A stretch of 64,000 nucleotides of DNA from Anoxybacillus sp050480245 (lineage in GTDB: Bacteria > Bacillota > Bacilli > Bacillales > Anoxybacillaceae), in the NCBI GenBank assembly GCA_050480245.1, contig JBCNEQ010000019.1; one strand, written 5' to 3'. The position numbers and the translations under genes are program-made. Below, one piece after another: positions 17,102 through 25,592 of this stretch (positions within the stretch are counted from its first letter, which is position 1; every line of letters begins with the position of its first letter). A model generated the notes under the pieces. The model was given only the letters and a program-made list of their open reading frames with translations. It had not been told where the DNA came from and did not search any database.

Positions 17102-17893
17102 TTATTTAGTGGAAATTGCGTTTGTTTTTAAATAGTGGATATCGTTTGCTTGTTGAATCGAACGGAGTGATAATGCTTGTAGGATCGTTTCTTGATGCGC
17201 TATTTTCTCAAACCCTTCTTCCATTTGTTGCGACAATTGTTCGATTTGCTGTTTTATGGCTGGAATTTCTTGCACATGCAACTCAACAACAGTCATTCGT
17301 TCCATCAACTGTCCAACCATTTCCCGAATAGCTGGCACAAGCGCCACATCGTCTTTTGTGGCCATTGTTTGTTCAATTCGCTCCACCCGATGTTCAAGCG
17401 CACGCATACCGCTTTGCAGAGATACAACATCATCTTTTGTCGCCATACGCTGCTCGATGCTTGCGACGTCGTCTTTTGTCGCCATACGCTGCTCGATGCT
17501 TGCGACATCGTCTTTTGTCGCCATACGCTGCTCGATGCTTACGATATCATCTTTTGTCGCCATACGCTGCTCGATGCTTGCGACATCATCTTTTGTAGCC
17601 ATGCGCTGCTCGATGCTTACGATATCATCTTTTGTAGCCATGCGCTGCTCGATGCTTACGATATCATCTTTTGTAGCCATGCGCTGCTCGATGCTTGCGA
17701 TATCGTCTTTTGTGGCCATGCGCTGCTCGATGCTTGCGACATCGTCTTTTGTCGCCATCGTCTGTTCGATATGACTCACGCGGTTTTCTAATACGCGAAT
17801 GTCATCTTTCAACATAGCGACGTCTTCTTTCGTTGCCATGTTCGCACGCAAATATGCCAGCTCATCAAAAATGCGTTGCAACAACTGTTCCAC
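17102..17893 (-). CDS. Uncharacterised protein with 13-residue MATKDD tandem repeats
   Basis: About 263 residues with no enzyme motif that I recognise. The middle is a run of near-identical 13-residue units of the form MATKDD(V/I)(A/V)SIEQR, flanked by looser copies (MATKEDVAML earlier, MATKDDVALV later). The rest is rich in Glu, Gln, Ile and Leu and looks like coiled coil. There is no signal peptide or membrane segment. Similar MATKxD repeats occur in small coiled-coil proteins of the DUF1640 kind; that likeness is my inference. AAAAGGAGGTGA is followed by in-frame GTGs at 17896 and 17893 with 5 and 8 bases spacing, so I chose 17893. A promoter lies upstream. The function is unknown. Confidence 0.75.
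   Translation of the reverse strand: MEQLLQRIFDELAYLRANMATKEDVAMLKDDIRVLENRVSHIEQTMATKDDVASIEQRMATKDDIASIEQRMATKDDIVSIEQRMATKDDIVSIEQRMATKDDVASIEQRMATKDDIVSIEQRMATKDDVASIEQRMATKDDVASIEQRMATKDDVVSLQSGMRALEHRVERIEQTMATKDDVALVPAIREMVGQLMERMTVVELHVQEIPAIKQQIEQLSQQMEEGFEKIAHQETILQALSLRSIQQANDIHYLKTNAISTK
17442..17753 (-). repeat. Eight perfect-length 39-bp tandem repeats inside the coding region
   Basis: Units begin at 17442, 17481, 17520, 17559, 17598, 17637, 17676 and 17715, all exactly 39 bp with no spacers. The units at 17598 and 17637 are identical. The four lower-coordinate units carry GCCATACGC and the four higher-coordinate units carry GCCATGCGC, a silent difference that splits the array into two blocks. 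Degenerate copies flank both ends. Each unit codes 13 residues, so expansion or contraction keeps the frame. Confidence 0.97.
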
Positions 17894-17920
17894 CACATTC
17901 ACCTCCTTTTTTCCTTTTCT

Positions 17921-17929
17921 ATTATATCA
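17921..17929 (-). promoter_or_regulatory. Extended -10 promoter of the repeat-protein gene
   Basis: On the minus strand TGATATAAT gives a consensus -10 preceded by the TGn extension. No good -35 box is visible 17 bp further upstream. The Shine-Dalgarno of the gene follows about 12 bases downstream of the -10, so the 5' leader would be very short. Confidence 0.55.
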
Positions 17930-17985
17930 TCATTCGACAAAAAGAGAGGACGAAAAAATAACAAAAAATTTTGATTAAATTGAAA

Positions 17986-18008
17986 ACCCGCCTACTTAGA
18001 CGGGTTTT
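17986..18008 (-). terminator. Terminator at the end of rqcH
   Basis: ACCCG (18005-18001 read on the minus strand) pairs CGGGT (17990-17986), followed by a short T run in the minus direction. The left arm includes the last codons of rqcH. The plus-strand reading is also followed by TTTTTT. Confidence 0.65.
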
Positions 18009-19708
18009 TTCATCCTCACAACTAACTCCTCATCCGGCGTGACGTAAATCGTCTGTTGGTTTTCGTAAATGACGAAACCAGGTTTGGCACCGCTCGGTTT
18101 TTTGACGTAGCGGACGCGCGTGTAGTCGACCGGGACGGAGCTCGAGTGGCGCGCTTTGCTAAAGTAAGCGGCTAAGTGGGCAGCTTCCATAATCGTTTGT
18201 TGTGACGGTTGTTTGCTGCGAATGACGACATGGGAGCCAGGGATGTCTTTCGTGTGAAGCCAAATGTCGTCTTTGCTTGCGAGTTTGTTTGTTAAATAGT
18301 CGTTTTGTTTATTGTTTTTGCCGACAAAAATCTCCGTTCCGTCGCTTGAAACGTAGCGCTCAAGTTCGATTGTGCGCGGCTTTTGTTTTTTTTGTTTTGT
18401 CACCTTGGCGCGCAAATATCCTTGTTCGACTAATTCGTCGCGAATGTCTTCAATATCTTTTGGCGAGGCGGTTTCTAGCTGCTGCAATAGCGTATCGAAA
18501 TACACGATTTCTTCTTTTGTCCGTTCGATTTGTTCTTGGACAATCGCAAGCGAATTTTTCGCTTTTTGGTATTTTTGAAAATAACTTTGTGCGTTTTCGG
18601 ACGGCGTTTTTTGTTCATCAAGCGGAATGGTGATCGTTGTGCCATGTTCGTCGTAGTAGTTGATCACTTCAATTTCTTTCATTCCGCGCTTTACTGCATA
18701 AAGATTTGCCGTCAGCAATTCCCCATATAGCCGATATTGCTCCGCCTGTTTTGCTTCTTCTAACGTTTGTTCTAACTTCACGAGCTTTTTCTCGTTTTTC
18801 GCTTTTTCATTCGCGACAAATCGTTCTAAATCGTGCGCCTGTTGTTTGACGCGGTCGCGTTCCGCTTTGCCGAAATAAAAACGATCAAGCATGTCGCTTA
18901 ACGTTGGAAAATGTTTCACTTCTCCTTCGATATGCATAAGCGGCAAGGCGTAAAATATTTCTTTTTGCCCGTTTGTATATATACACGGAGTAAATGTCTC
19001 GTTTCGTACATCTTCGATCAGCGATATAAAACTTTTCGGCAGCGTCGTGCGATTGGCAAGTCCTGCCCGATGAACAGCTTCGCGCGCAAACAGCGGTGAG
19101 ATGCCCATAAATGTGGCAACGAGTTGATCAGCTAATTTTCCTGCGAGAAAATCGATTTTTTTTAACACCGTTTCTTCCGTCGCTTCCAGCGGATTCAGTT
19201 TGTCGTGCGATGGTGGCGAAATGTAAGGCGCCCCAGGCAGCACTGTTCGGTAACGATTCACAGCAGGTGAAAGATGTTTGACACTGTCGATGATTGTATT
19301 CGTCTGTTCATCGACGAGAATGATGTTGCTGTGGCGGCCCATGATTTCGATGATGAGCTGTTTCGTGCATACATCACCGAGCTCATTTCTTGCTTTCACG
19401 TGAATGATGATCATGCGATCGAAATTGACTTGCGTAATCGCTTCAATGACGCCTCCTTCAATATGTTTGCGCAAAAGCATACAAAACATCGGTGGCTCGG
19501 GCGGGTTATCGTACGTTTCATTTGTTAAATGAACTCGGGCGTAAGTCGGATGCGCAGATAATAACAATTTATAGTTGCTTCCGTGCGAGCGAACGTGAAG
19601 CACTAATTCGGATGGAAACGGCTGATAAATTTTTGAAATGCGTCCGCCGATAAGCGTTCGCTGTAATTCTTTTGTCATGGCATATGTAAATACTCCGTCA
19701 AACGACAT
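17996..19708 (-). CDS. rqcH: Ribosome quality control protein RqcH (NFACT family; YloA)
   Basis: About 570 residues, the normal length. The N-terminal NFACT-N domain contains the functionally important Asp-Arg pair in VNFDRM. Helix-hairpin-helix and long coiled-coil regions follow in the middle, and a C-terminal NFACT-R domain starts near GTEIFVGKNNKQNDYLT. RqcH binds obstructed 50S subunits and recruits alanyl-tRNA to add C-terminal alanine tails to stalled peptides. The open frame extends 83 codons further upstream, but the family start is MSFDGVFTYAMTKEL at 19708, preceded by AAAGGTG. In other bacilli it is also named as a fibronectin-binding protein homologue. Confidence 0.93.
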   Translation of the reverse strand: MSFDGVFTYAMTKELQRTLIGGRISKIYQPFPSELVLHVRSHGSNYKLLLSAHPTYARVHLTNETYDNPPEPPMFCMLLRKHIEGGVIEAITQVNFDRMIIIHVKARNELGDVCTKQLIIEIMGRHSNIILVDEQTNTIIDSVKHLSPAVNRYRTVLPGAPYISPPSHDKLNPLEATEETVLKKIDFLAGKLADQLVATFMGISPLFAREAVHRAGLANRTTLPKSFISLIEDVRNETFTPCIYTNGQKEIFYALPLMHIEGEVKHFPTLSDMLDRFYFGKAERDRVKQQAHDLERFVANEKAKNEKKLVKLEQTLEEAKQAEQYRLYGELLTANLYAVKRGMKEIEVINYYDEHGTTITIPLDEQKTPSENAQSYFQKYQKAKNSLAIVQEQIERTKEEIVYFDTLLQQLETASPKDIEDIRDELVEQGYLRAKVTKQKKQKPRTIELERYVSSDGTEIFVGKNNKQNDYLTNKLASKDDIWLHTKDIPGSHVVIRSKQPSQQTIMEAAHLAAYFSKARHSSSVPVDYTRVRYVKKPSGAKPGFVIYENQQTIYVTPDEELVVRMKKPV

Positions 19709-19735
19709 CGAAAACACCTTTCTCTTTTTCTTTTC

Positions 19736-19744
19736 ATTATACCA
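19736..19744 (-). promoter_or_regulatory. Extended -10 promoter of rqcH
   Basis: The minus strand reads TGGTATAAT, a consensus -10 with TGn extension, about 28 bases before the rqcH start codon. No strong -35 box is seen. Confidence 0.6.
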
Positions 19745-19808
19745 TATCATTTTTTTGTACATGCCTGAATAAGCTGTCATAGATAAGACAAGCGGAAGGG
19801 GGAAAGAC

Positions 19809-22478
19809 ATGAGTTGGCATTTGTCAAATGTTGAACAAGTAGAACAACAAGTAAACACAACAATCGGTTTTGGATTAACGGAAAAAGAAGCGAAAAAACG
19901 ATTAAAACAATTTGGGAAAAATGAGCTTTCAGAAGAAAAAAAGCCGTCTGCGTTCAAACAATTTATCGGGCAGTTTCAAGACTTTATGGTGCTCGTTTTA
20001 TTGGCGGCAACGGCGATTTCTGCCGTATTAGGGGAATACATTGATGCGGTCGCCATCGTAGCGATTGTCATCATTAACGCATGCTTAGGATTTATGCAAG
20101 AGCGGCGAGCGGAAAAGTCACTTGAAGCATTAAAAAAATTATCTGCCCCAGAATCGCTCGTTTTGCGTGACGGTGAATGGATCAAAGTGCCGTCTGCCCA
20201 TCTCGTCGTTGGGGATATTATAAAATTTACAAGCGGCGATCGCATCGGGGCTGATGTCCGCATCATTGAAGCGAAAGGGCTATATATTGAAGAATCATCA
20301 TTGACAGGCGAATCGCTTCCCGTCGAAAAACAAACCGCACCACTTGCGCAAGACGTTTCGTTAGGAGATCGTACAAATATGGCGTTTATGGGTACGCTCG
20401 TGACGAAAGGAAGCGGCATAGGGATCGTTGTGGCGACAGGAATGAATACAGCGATGGGGCAAATTGCCCATTTATTGCAGTCTGCACCAACGATGATGAC
20501 ACCATTACAGAGGAAGCTTGAACAACTCGGAAAAATTTTAATTGTCATCGCTTTAATACTTACCGCTCTTGTCGTTGTGCTCGGTGTATGGCAAGGACAT
20601 GCGCTATATGACATGTTTTTAGCCGGGGTATCGCTTGCGGTCGCCGCTATTCCGGAAGGTTTGCCTGCCATTGTTACCGTCGTTTTGGCGCTTGGCGTCC
20701 AGCGAATGATGAAACGAAACGCTATTGTGCGCAAACTTCCGGCGGTTGAGACGCTCGGATGTGCCTCTGTCATTTGTTCCGATAAAACAGGAACGATGAC
20801 AGAAAATCAAATGACGGTCACACACGTATGGGTGAATCATCGCTTATGGACGGTGAGCGGGACGGGCTATGAACCAAAAGGAACGTTTTTGTGCAATGGT
20901 AAACAAGAAAAGATAGATGCTACATTGCAACAACTACTATTGTTCGGTGCGCTATGCAATCATGCCGAGCTGAAGAAAAAAGGAAAAACATATATGATCG
21001 ACGGCGATCCGACAGAAGGGGCGCTCGTTGTGGCGGCAGCGAAAGCCGGATGGACAAAAGAAAAAATTGCGGCCGAGTTTACGGTTGAACATGAATTTCC
21101 GTTTGATTCGACGCGCAAAATGATGACCGTCATCGTCAAAGACCGCTCCAATCGGCGCTGGATTGTTACAAAAGGAGCGCCAGATATGTTGCTCGAACGT
21201 TGTCGCTTCATATATATGGACGGTCAAGCGAAACCGTTGCGTGACCAAGAACGAAAAATGGTGCAACAAATGGTCAATACGCTCGCATCGCAAGCGTTGC
21301 GCACGATTGCGATCGCATATCGTCCGCTTTCGCTCACCGAAGCGATCAATGATGAAACGAAGGCGGAAAGCGATTTAACGTTTATTGGTTTACAAGGAAT
21401 GATCGACCCGCCGCGGAAAGAAGTGAAAAAAGCGATTGCCGAATGTAAAAAAGCAGGCATTAAAACAGTCATGATTACAGGTGATCATATTTTAACAGCC
21501 AAAGCGATTGCCGAACAGCTACACATGTTGCCGCCAAACGGAAAAGTGATGGACGGAAAAATGTTATCGACGCTTTCTGTCGAAGAATTGGAAGATATCG
21601 TTGAAGATGTATATGTTTTTGCGCGCGTATCGCCAGAACATAAATTAAAAATCGTGCAAGCATTACAAAAAAGAGGGCATATTGTGGCGATGACAGGCGA
21701 TGGGGTCAACGACGCTCCCGCTATTAAAACAGCCGATATCGGCATTGCGATGGGAATGACAGGAACAGATGTGTCAAAAGAAGCGGCATCGCTCGTTTTG
21801 TTAGACGATAACTTTGCGACAATTAAAGCCGCCATTGAAGAAGGGCGAAACATTTACGAAAACATTCGCAAATTTATTCGCTATTTGCTTGCCTCAAACG
21901 TTGGGGAAATTTTAGTGATGTTGTTTGCGATGATTTTAGCTCTTCCGCTTCCGCTTGTACCTATTCAAATTTTATGGGTAAATCTCGTGACAGACGGGCT
22001 TCCTGCGATGGCGCTCGGATTAGATCCTGCAGAAGAAAATGTCATGAAACGGCCGCCACGCCATCCGAAAGAAGGAGTGTTTGCGCGCGGGCTCGGTTGG
22101 AAAATTGTTAGCCGTGGCTTTCTTATCGGCATGGTGACGCTTATCGCGTTTCTCGTTGTGCATACGCGACATCCGGAAAATTTGACGTATGCGCAGACGG
22201 TCGCCTTTGCGACGCTCGTGCTCGCTCAGCTCATCCACGTCTTTGATTGTCGAAGCGAGCGATCAGTGTTTGACCGCAATCCGTTTGAAAATATGTATTT
22301 AGTGCTTGCCGTTTTGTCGTCGCTTTTATTGCTGCTTGTCGTTATTTATTATCCGCCGTTACAACCAATTTTCCATACCGTTTCGCTACCGGTTACCGAT
22401 TGGTTGCTTATTGTCGGGTTATCAGCAATTCCGACATTTTTACTTGCGGGTTCGCTATTTACGCGTCGTCGTTCATGA
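19809..22478 (+). CDS. yloB: P-type calcium-transporting ATPase (YloB)
   Basis: 889 residues, type IIA P-type ATPase like the SERCA pumps. In order: an N-terminal cation-ATPase domain, the actuator loop with LTGES, membrane helix 4 with the calcium-site PEGLPA motif, the phosphorylation motif DKTGTMTEN with Asp at about residue 325, the hinge GDGVNDAPAIK, and a C-terminal block of six helices containing WVNLVTDGLPA. It exports or sequesters Ca2+; the B. subtilis relative is linked with spores. ATG 19809 follows GGAAGGGGGAAAG. It is divergent from rqcH and monocistronic in appearance. Confidence 0.93.
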   Translation: MSWHLSNVEQVEQQVNTTIGFGLTEKEAKKRLKQFGKNELSEEKKPSAFKQFIGQFQDFMVLVLLAATAISAVLGEYIDAVAIVAIVIINACLGFMQERRAEKSLEALKKLSAPESLVLRDGEWIKVPSAHLVVGDIIKFTSGDRIGADVRIIEAKGLYIEESSLTGESLPVEKQTAPLAQDVSLGDRTNMAFMGTLVTKGSGIGIVVATGMNTAMGQIAHLLQSAPTMMTPLQRKLEQLGKILIVIALILTALVVVLGVWQGHALYDMFLAGVSLAVAAIPEGLPAIVTVVLALGVQRMMKRNAIVRKLPAVETLGCASVICSDKTGTMTENQMTVTHVWVNHRLWTVSGTGYEPKGTFLCNGKQEKIDATLQQLLLFGALCNHAELKKKGKTYMIDGDPTEGALVVAAAKAGWTKEKIAAEFTVEHEFPFDSTRKMMTVIVKDRSNRRWIVTKGAPDMLLERCRFIYMDGQAKPLRDQERKMVQQMVNTLASQALRTIAIAYRPLSLTEAINDETKAESDLTFIGLQGMIDPPRKEVKKAIAECKKAGIKTVMITGDHILTAKAIAEQLHMLPPNGKVMDGKMLSTLSVEELEDIVEDVYVFARVSPEHKLKIVQALQKRGHIVAMTGDGVNDAPAIKTADIGIAMGMTGTDVSKEAASLVLLDDNFATIKAAIEEGRNIYENIRKFIRYLLASNVGEILVMLFAMILALPLPLVPIQILWVNLVTDGLPAMALGLDPAEENVMKRPPRHPKEGVFARGLGWKIVSRGFLIGMVTLIAFLVVHTRHPENLTYAQTVAFATLVLAQLIHVFDCRSERSVFDRNPFENMYLVLAVLSSLLLLLVVIYYPPLQPIFHTVSLPVTDWLLIVGLSAIPTFLLAGSLFTRRRS

Positions 22479-22503
22479 AATGTTTTCGCTATATAGTGAT
22501 ATG

Positions 22504-22512
22504 TGCTATAAT
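22504..22512 (+). promoter_or_regulatory. Extended -10 promoter before the yicC-family gene
   Basis: TGCTATAAT occurs at 22504-22512, with TATAAT at 22507-22512 and a weak TTTTCG about 18 bp upstream. It lies in the gap after the ATPase gene and probably starts the yicC/gmk/rpoZ transcript. Confidence 0.6.
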
Positions 22513-22586
22513 GTGAGAAGGTAATGGAGCGAATCTATTACCTTCTTTTGTTGTCGATATTTCATATGTACAATGGATGTGAGAAT

Positions 22587-23465
22587 ATGATCGTCAGTAT
22601 GACAGGATTTGGCCGAGGAAAAAAAGAAGGCGAAAATATGCGCGTCACGGTGGAAATAAAATCAGTCAATCACCGTTTTTGTGAAATTTCGATCCGCATG
22701 CCTAGACAGTGGATGATGTTTGAAGATAAAATAAAAAGAGTAATTACAGAACATATTGCACGTGGACGTGTCGAAGTGTTTATTACCATTGAAGGGGAAC
22801 AACTCGTTGAACGAACGCTTCACGTCGATTGGCAACTTGTTGATGCGTATTATCGGATGCTGACTGATGTGCGCAGCCGGTTTCATTTGAAAGACGATGT
22901 ATCGCTTCGAGATGTTGTACACATGCTATCAGATGCGGTGGAAATGACAGAACAGCCGTTACAAAACGATGTGCTTCTTTCTTTGCTTTTAGAAGCGACA
23001 AAAGAAGCAGTCGAGCAACTGAAATATATGCGCGAACAAGAAGGGAAAGCGCTATTAGCAGATATGCTTGCGCAAGTCGAGACGATTGAGACAAGCGCGC
23101 GTCGCATTGAACAACTTGTACCAACGGTCGTCGCTTCTTACCGCGAACGCATACATAAACGGGTGCATGAATTCGTCCAAGGAATCGTTGATGAACAACG
23201 GCTACTAACGGAAGTCGCTTTATTTGCAGAAAAAGTCGATATTCATGAGGAATTAAAACGTATATATAGCCATATTGAACAGTTTCGTCGCATCGTTTCT
23301 GAAGGGGGAGCAGTCGGACGAAAGCTCGACTTTCTCGTCCAAGAGCTCAACCGCGAAATGAATACGATCGGCTCCAAAGCAAACGATTGCCACATCGCCT
23401 CTGAAGTCGTTAACATGAAAAGCGCCCTTGAAAAAATTAAAGAACAAGTGCAAAATGTGGAGTAG
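22587..23465 (+). CDS. yloC: YicC-family endoribonuclease (YloC)
   Basis: About 292 residues, full length for the family. The N-terminus MIVSMTGFGRG and the later EIKSVNHRFCEISIRMP are the YicC signature. The C-terminal domain carries LDFLVQELNREMNTIGSKAN. Family members are RNases acting on structured RNA. The open frame reaches back to 22524, but family alignment and a weak GGATGTGAG put the start at ATG 22587. In B. subtilis remA follows directly; here gmk begins 24 bases later. Confidence 0.9.
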   Translation: MIVSMTGFGRGKKEGENMRVTVEIKSVNHRFCEISIRMPRQWMMFEDKIKRVITEHIARGRVEVFITIEGEQLVERTLHVDWQLVDAYYRMLTDVRSRFHLKDDVSLRDVVHMLSDAVEMTEQPLQNDVLLSLLLEATKEAVEQLKYMREQEGKALLADMLAQVETIETSARRIEQLVPTVVASYRERIHKRVHEFVQGIVDEQRLLTEVALFAEKVDIHEELKRIYSHIEQFRRIVSEGGAVGRKLDFLVQELNREMNTIGSKANDCHIASEVVNMKSALEKIKEQVQNVE

Positions 23466-23489
23466 TTTGTTTATTATAGAAGGGTAGGG

Positions 23490-24110
23490 ATGAACGTGAA
23501 AGAACGAGGGTTATTAATCGTTTTATCAGGACCGTCCGGCGTTGGAAAAGGGACAGTGCGAAAAGCATTATTTTCACAGCCAGACATTCAATTGCAATAT
23601 TCGATTTCCGTCACGACGCGCAAACCGCGTGAAGGGGAGGTTGATGGTGTCGACTACTTTTTCAAAACGCGCGAACAGTTTGAACAAATGATTCGCCAAA
23701 ATGAATTGTTAGAATGGGCCGAATATGTCGGAAATTACTACGGCACGCCAATTGAGTATGTGGAAAAAACATTGCAAGAAGGAAAAGACGTCCTTTTAGA
23801 AATTGAAGTGCAAGGAGCGATGCAAGTCCGCAAAGTGTTTCCAGGGGCGCTTTTTATTTTCCTCGCTCCGCCAAGTTTAAGCGAATTGCGTAAGCGCATT
23901 GAAATGCGCGGAACAGAATCAGAGGAGCTCATTCGCGATCGGTTAAAGGCGGCAAAAGAAGAACTAGAAATGATGGATGCGTACGATTACGTCGTCGAAA
24001 ACGACCAAGTCGAGCTTGCGTGTGAACGCATTAAAGCGATTGTGATGGCTGAACATTGTCGTCGGGAACGCGTGGCACAACGATATAAAAAGATGTTGGA
24101 GGTTGAGTAA
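23490..24110 (+). CDS. gmk: Guanylate kinase
   Basis: 206 residues. It phosphorylates GMP and dGMP to the diphosphates. The P-loop GPSGVGKG is at about residues 14-21. The GMP-binding region SVTTRKPREGEVDGVDYFF and the VLLEIEVQGA strand are intact. AGAAGGGTAGGG precedes the ATG. It lies 24 bases after the yicC-family gene and one base before rpoZ. Confidence 0.97.
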   Translation: MNVKERGLLIVLSGPSGVGKGTVRKALFSQPDIQLQYSISVTTRKPREGEVDGVDYFFKTREQFEQMIRQNELLEWAEYVGNYYGTPIEYVEKTLQEGKDVLLEIEVQGAMQVRKVFPGALFIFLAPPSLSELRKRIEMRGTESEELIRDRLKAAKEELEMMDAYDYVVENDQVELACERIKAIVMAEHCRRERVAQRYKKMLEVE

Positions 24111-24111
24111 T

Positions 24112-24321
24112 ATGTTGTACCCTTCCATTGATTTACTTATGACAAAATTAGATTCAAAATATACGCTTGTCACAGTTGCGGCAAAGCGCGCTCGCCAGTT
24201 GCAAGTCAAAAACGATTTAACAATCGAAAAACCTGTGTCGAAAAAATTTGTCGGCAAAGCGTTAGAAGAAATTGTGGCGGGTCATATTGAAGTCGTTAGC
24301 GAAGAAGAAGCAACGCAATAA
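24112..24321 (+). CDS. rpoZ: RNA polymerase omega subunit
   Basis: 69 residues. MLYPSIDLLMTKLDSKYTLV is the usual N-terminus of the Firmicute omega chain, which helps the beta' subunit fold and assemble. TTGGAGGTTGAG at the end of gmk is the Shine-Dalgarno, giving ATG 24112. The in-frame start at 24103 is inside gmk and less well placed. A terminator follows at once. Confidence 0.95.
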   Translation: MLYPSIDLLMTKLDSKYTLVTVAAKRARQLQVKNDLTIEKPVSKKFVGKALEEIVAGHIEVVSEEEATQ

Positions 24322-24331
24322 ACTACTTACG

Positions 24332-24360
24332 ACAACCTAGTTTTAGGTTGTTATTTTTTT
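24332..24360 (+). terminator. Terminator between rpoZ and coaBC
   Basis: ACAACCTA (24332-24339) pairs TAGGTTGT (24344-24351) with a four-base loop, then TATTTTTTT. It separates the gmk-rpoZ transcript from coaBC, although no good promoter is visible between it and the coaBC start. Confidence 0.88.
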
Positions 24361-24389
24361 ACAAATATCAAATGAAAGGGGCAACGTTG

Positions 24390-25592
24390 ATGCTTCAGCA
24401 AAAAAACATTTTATTATGTGTTACCGGTGGCATTGCGGTGTATAAAGCAGCAGCGCTCACAAGCAAACTTGTACAAGCGGGGGCGAACGTTAAAGTCGTC
24501 ATGACGGAAGCTGCTTGTCAATTTGTCACACCGCTTACGTTTCAAGCGTTATCGAAAAACGAGGTATACGTCGATACATTTGATGAAAAGAAGCCAAACG
24601 TTATTGCACACATTGATTTAGCCGATTGGGCACATGTCGTACTCGTTGCCCCTGCGACAGCAAACACGATCGCAAAGCTTGCGCATGGACTAGCGGACAA
24701 CATGGTTACAACCATTTTGCTTGCGACGAAAGCACCGGTTTGGCTCGCGCCTGCGATGAATGTTCATATGTATGAGCATCCAGCTGTACAACAAAATATG
24801 CGCACGTTGCAGTCGTTTGGTTATCGTTTCATTGAACCGGCTGAAGGGTTACTTGCGTGCGGCTACGTTGGAAAAGGACGGTTAGAAGAGCCAGAAACGA
24901 TCGTCGCTTTGCTTGAACAACATTTCACAACAACCGAGATATTGAAAGGGAAAAGAGTATTAGTGACCGCTGGTCCGACTCGTGAAAAACTTGACCCTGT
25001 CCGCTTTTTCAGCAATCATTCGACAGGAAAAATGGGTTATGCGCTCGCTGAAGCAGCTCGCGATTTTGGAGCCGATGTCGTCCTCATTTCTGGTCCGACA
25101 GCGCTCCCTAGCCCTGCAGGTGTACAGACGATTCGCGTGGAAAGTGCGCAAGACATGTATGAAGAAGTGATGAAACATTTTCATCATAGCGACATCGTCA
25201 TTAAAACAGCCGCGGTTGCTGATTATCGCCCAAAATACGTCGCTGGCAATAAAATAAAAAAGCAACAAGGGGACTATACCGTTGTTTTGGAACGAACGAT
25301 CGACATTTTACAAACGCTCGGTGAACAAAAAACGCATCAATTTTTAGTCGGCTTCGCGGCAGAGACGAACGATGTCGAACGATATGCCAAAGATAAGCTT
25401 GCGCGCAAAAACGCTGATATGATTGTCGCTAATAACGTCGTACAAGAAGGGGCGGGATTCGGAACGGATACAAATATTGTGACGTTATTTAAACGAGACG
25501 GAACGACCAAACAACTTCCGCTTTTACCAAAGTCGGAAGTGGCAAAAGAAATTTTACGTGAAGTTCATCGTGAAATTGAGGGACGCTTATGA
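24390..25592 (+). CDS. coaBC: Bifunctional phosphopantothenoylcysteine decarboxylase / synthase
   Basis: About 400 residues, carrying two coenzyme A steps. The N-terminal flavoprotein half (LCVTGGIAVYKAA, later APAMNVHMYEHP) decarboxylates phosphopantothenoylcysteine. The C-terminal half (VLVTAGPTREKLDPVRF) joins phosphopantothenate and cysteine. ATG 24390 follows GAAAGGGGC; the longer frame from 24348 runs through the upstream terminator. The last four bases overlap priA (ATGA). Confidence 0.96.
   Translation: MLQQKNILLCVTGGIAVYKAAALTSKLVQAGANVKVVMTEAACQFVTPLTFQALSKNEVYVDTFDEKKPNVIAHIDLADWAHVVLVAPATANTIAKLAHGLADNMVTTILLATKAPVWLAPAMNVHMYEHPAVQQNMRTLQSFGYRFIEPAEGLLACGYVGKGRLEEPETIVALLEQHFTTTEILKGKRVLVTAGPTREKLDPVRFFSNHSTGKMGYALAEAARDFGADVVLISGPTALPSPAGVQTIRVESAQDMYEEVMKHFHHSDIVIKTAAVADYRPKYVAGNKIKKQQGDYTVVLERTIDILQTLGEQKTHQFLVGFAAETNDVERYAKDKLARKNADMIVANNVVQEGAGFGTDTNIVTLFKRDGTTKQLPLLPKSEVAKEILREVHREIEGRL

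Noticed and set aside
17442..17753. CRISPR-like regular repeat
   Set aside because: Units are contiguous with no unique spacers, lie in frame within one coding sequence, and no cas genes are near.
17192..17791. Plus-strand reading frames with Cys/Leu-rich repeats, opposite the repeat gene
   Set aside because: They are the mirror of the 39-bp array. The minus-strand frame has the promoter, Shine-Dalgarno and a plausible soluble composition; the plus-strand frames have none of these.
19976..20773. Long minus-strand open frame of 265 codons
   Set aside because: It is antisense to the well-supported calcium ATPase gene, has no family resemblance or Shine-Dalgarno, and follows from the codon bias of the real gene.
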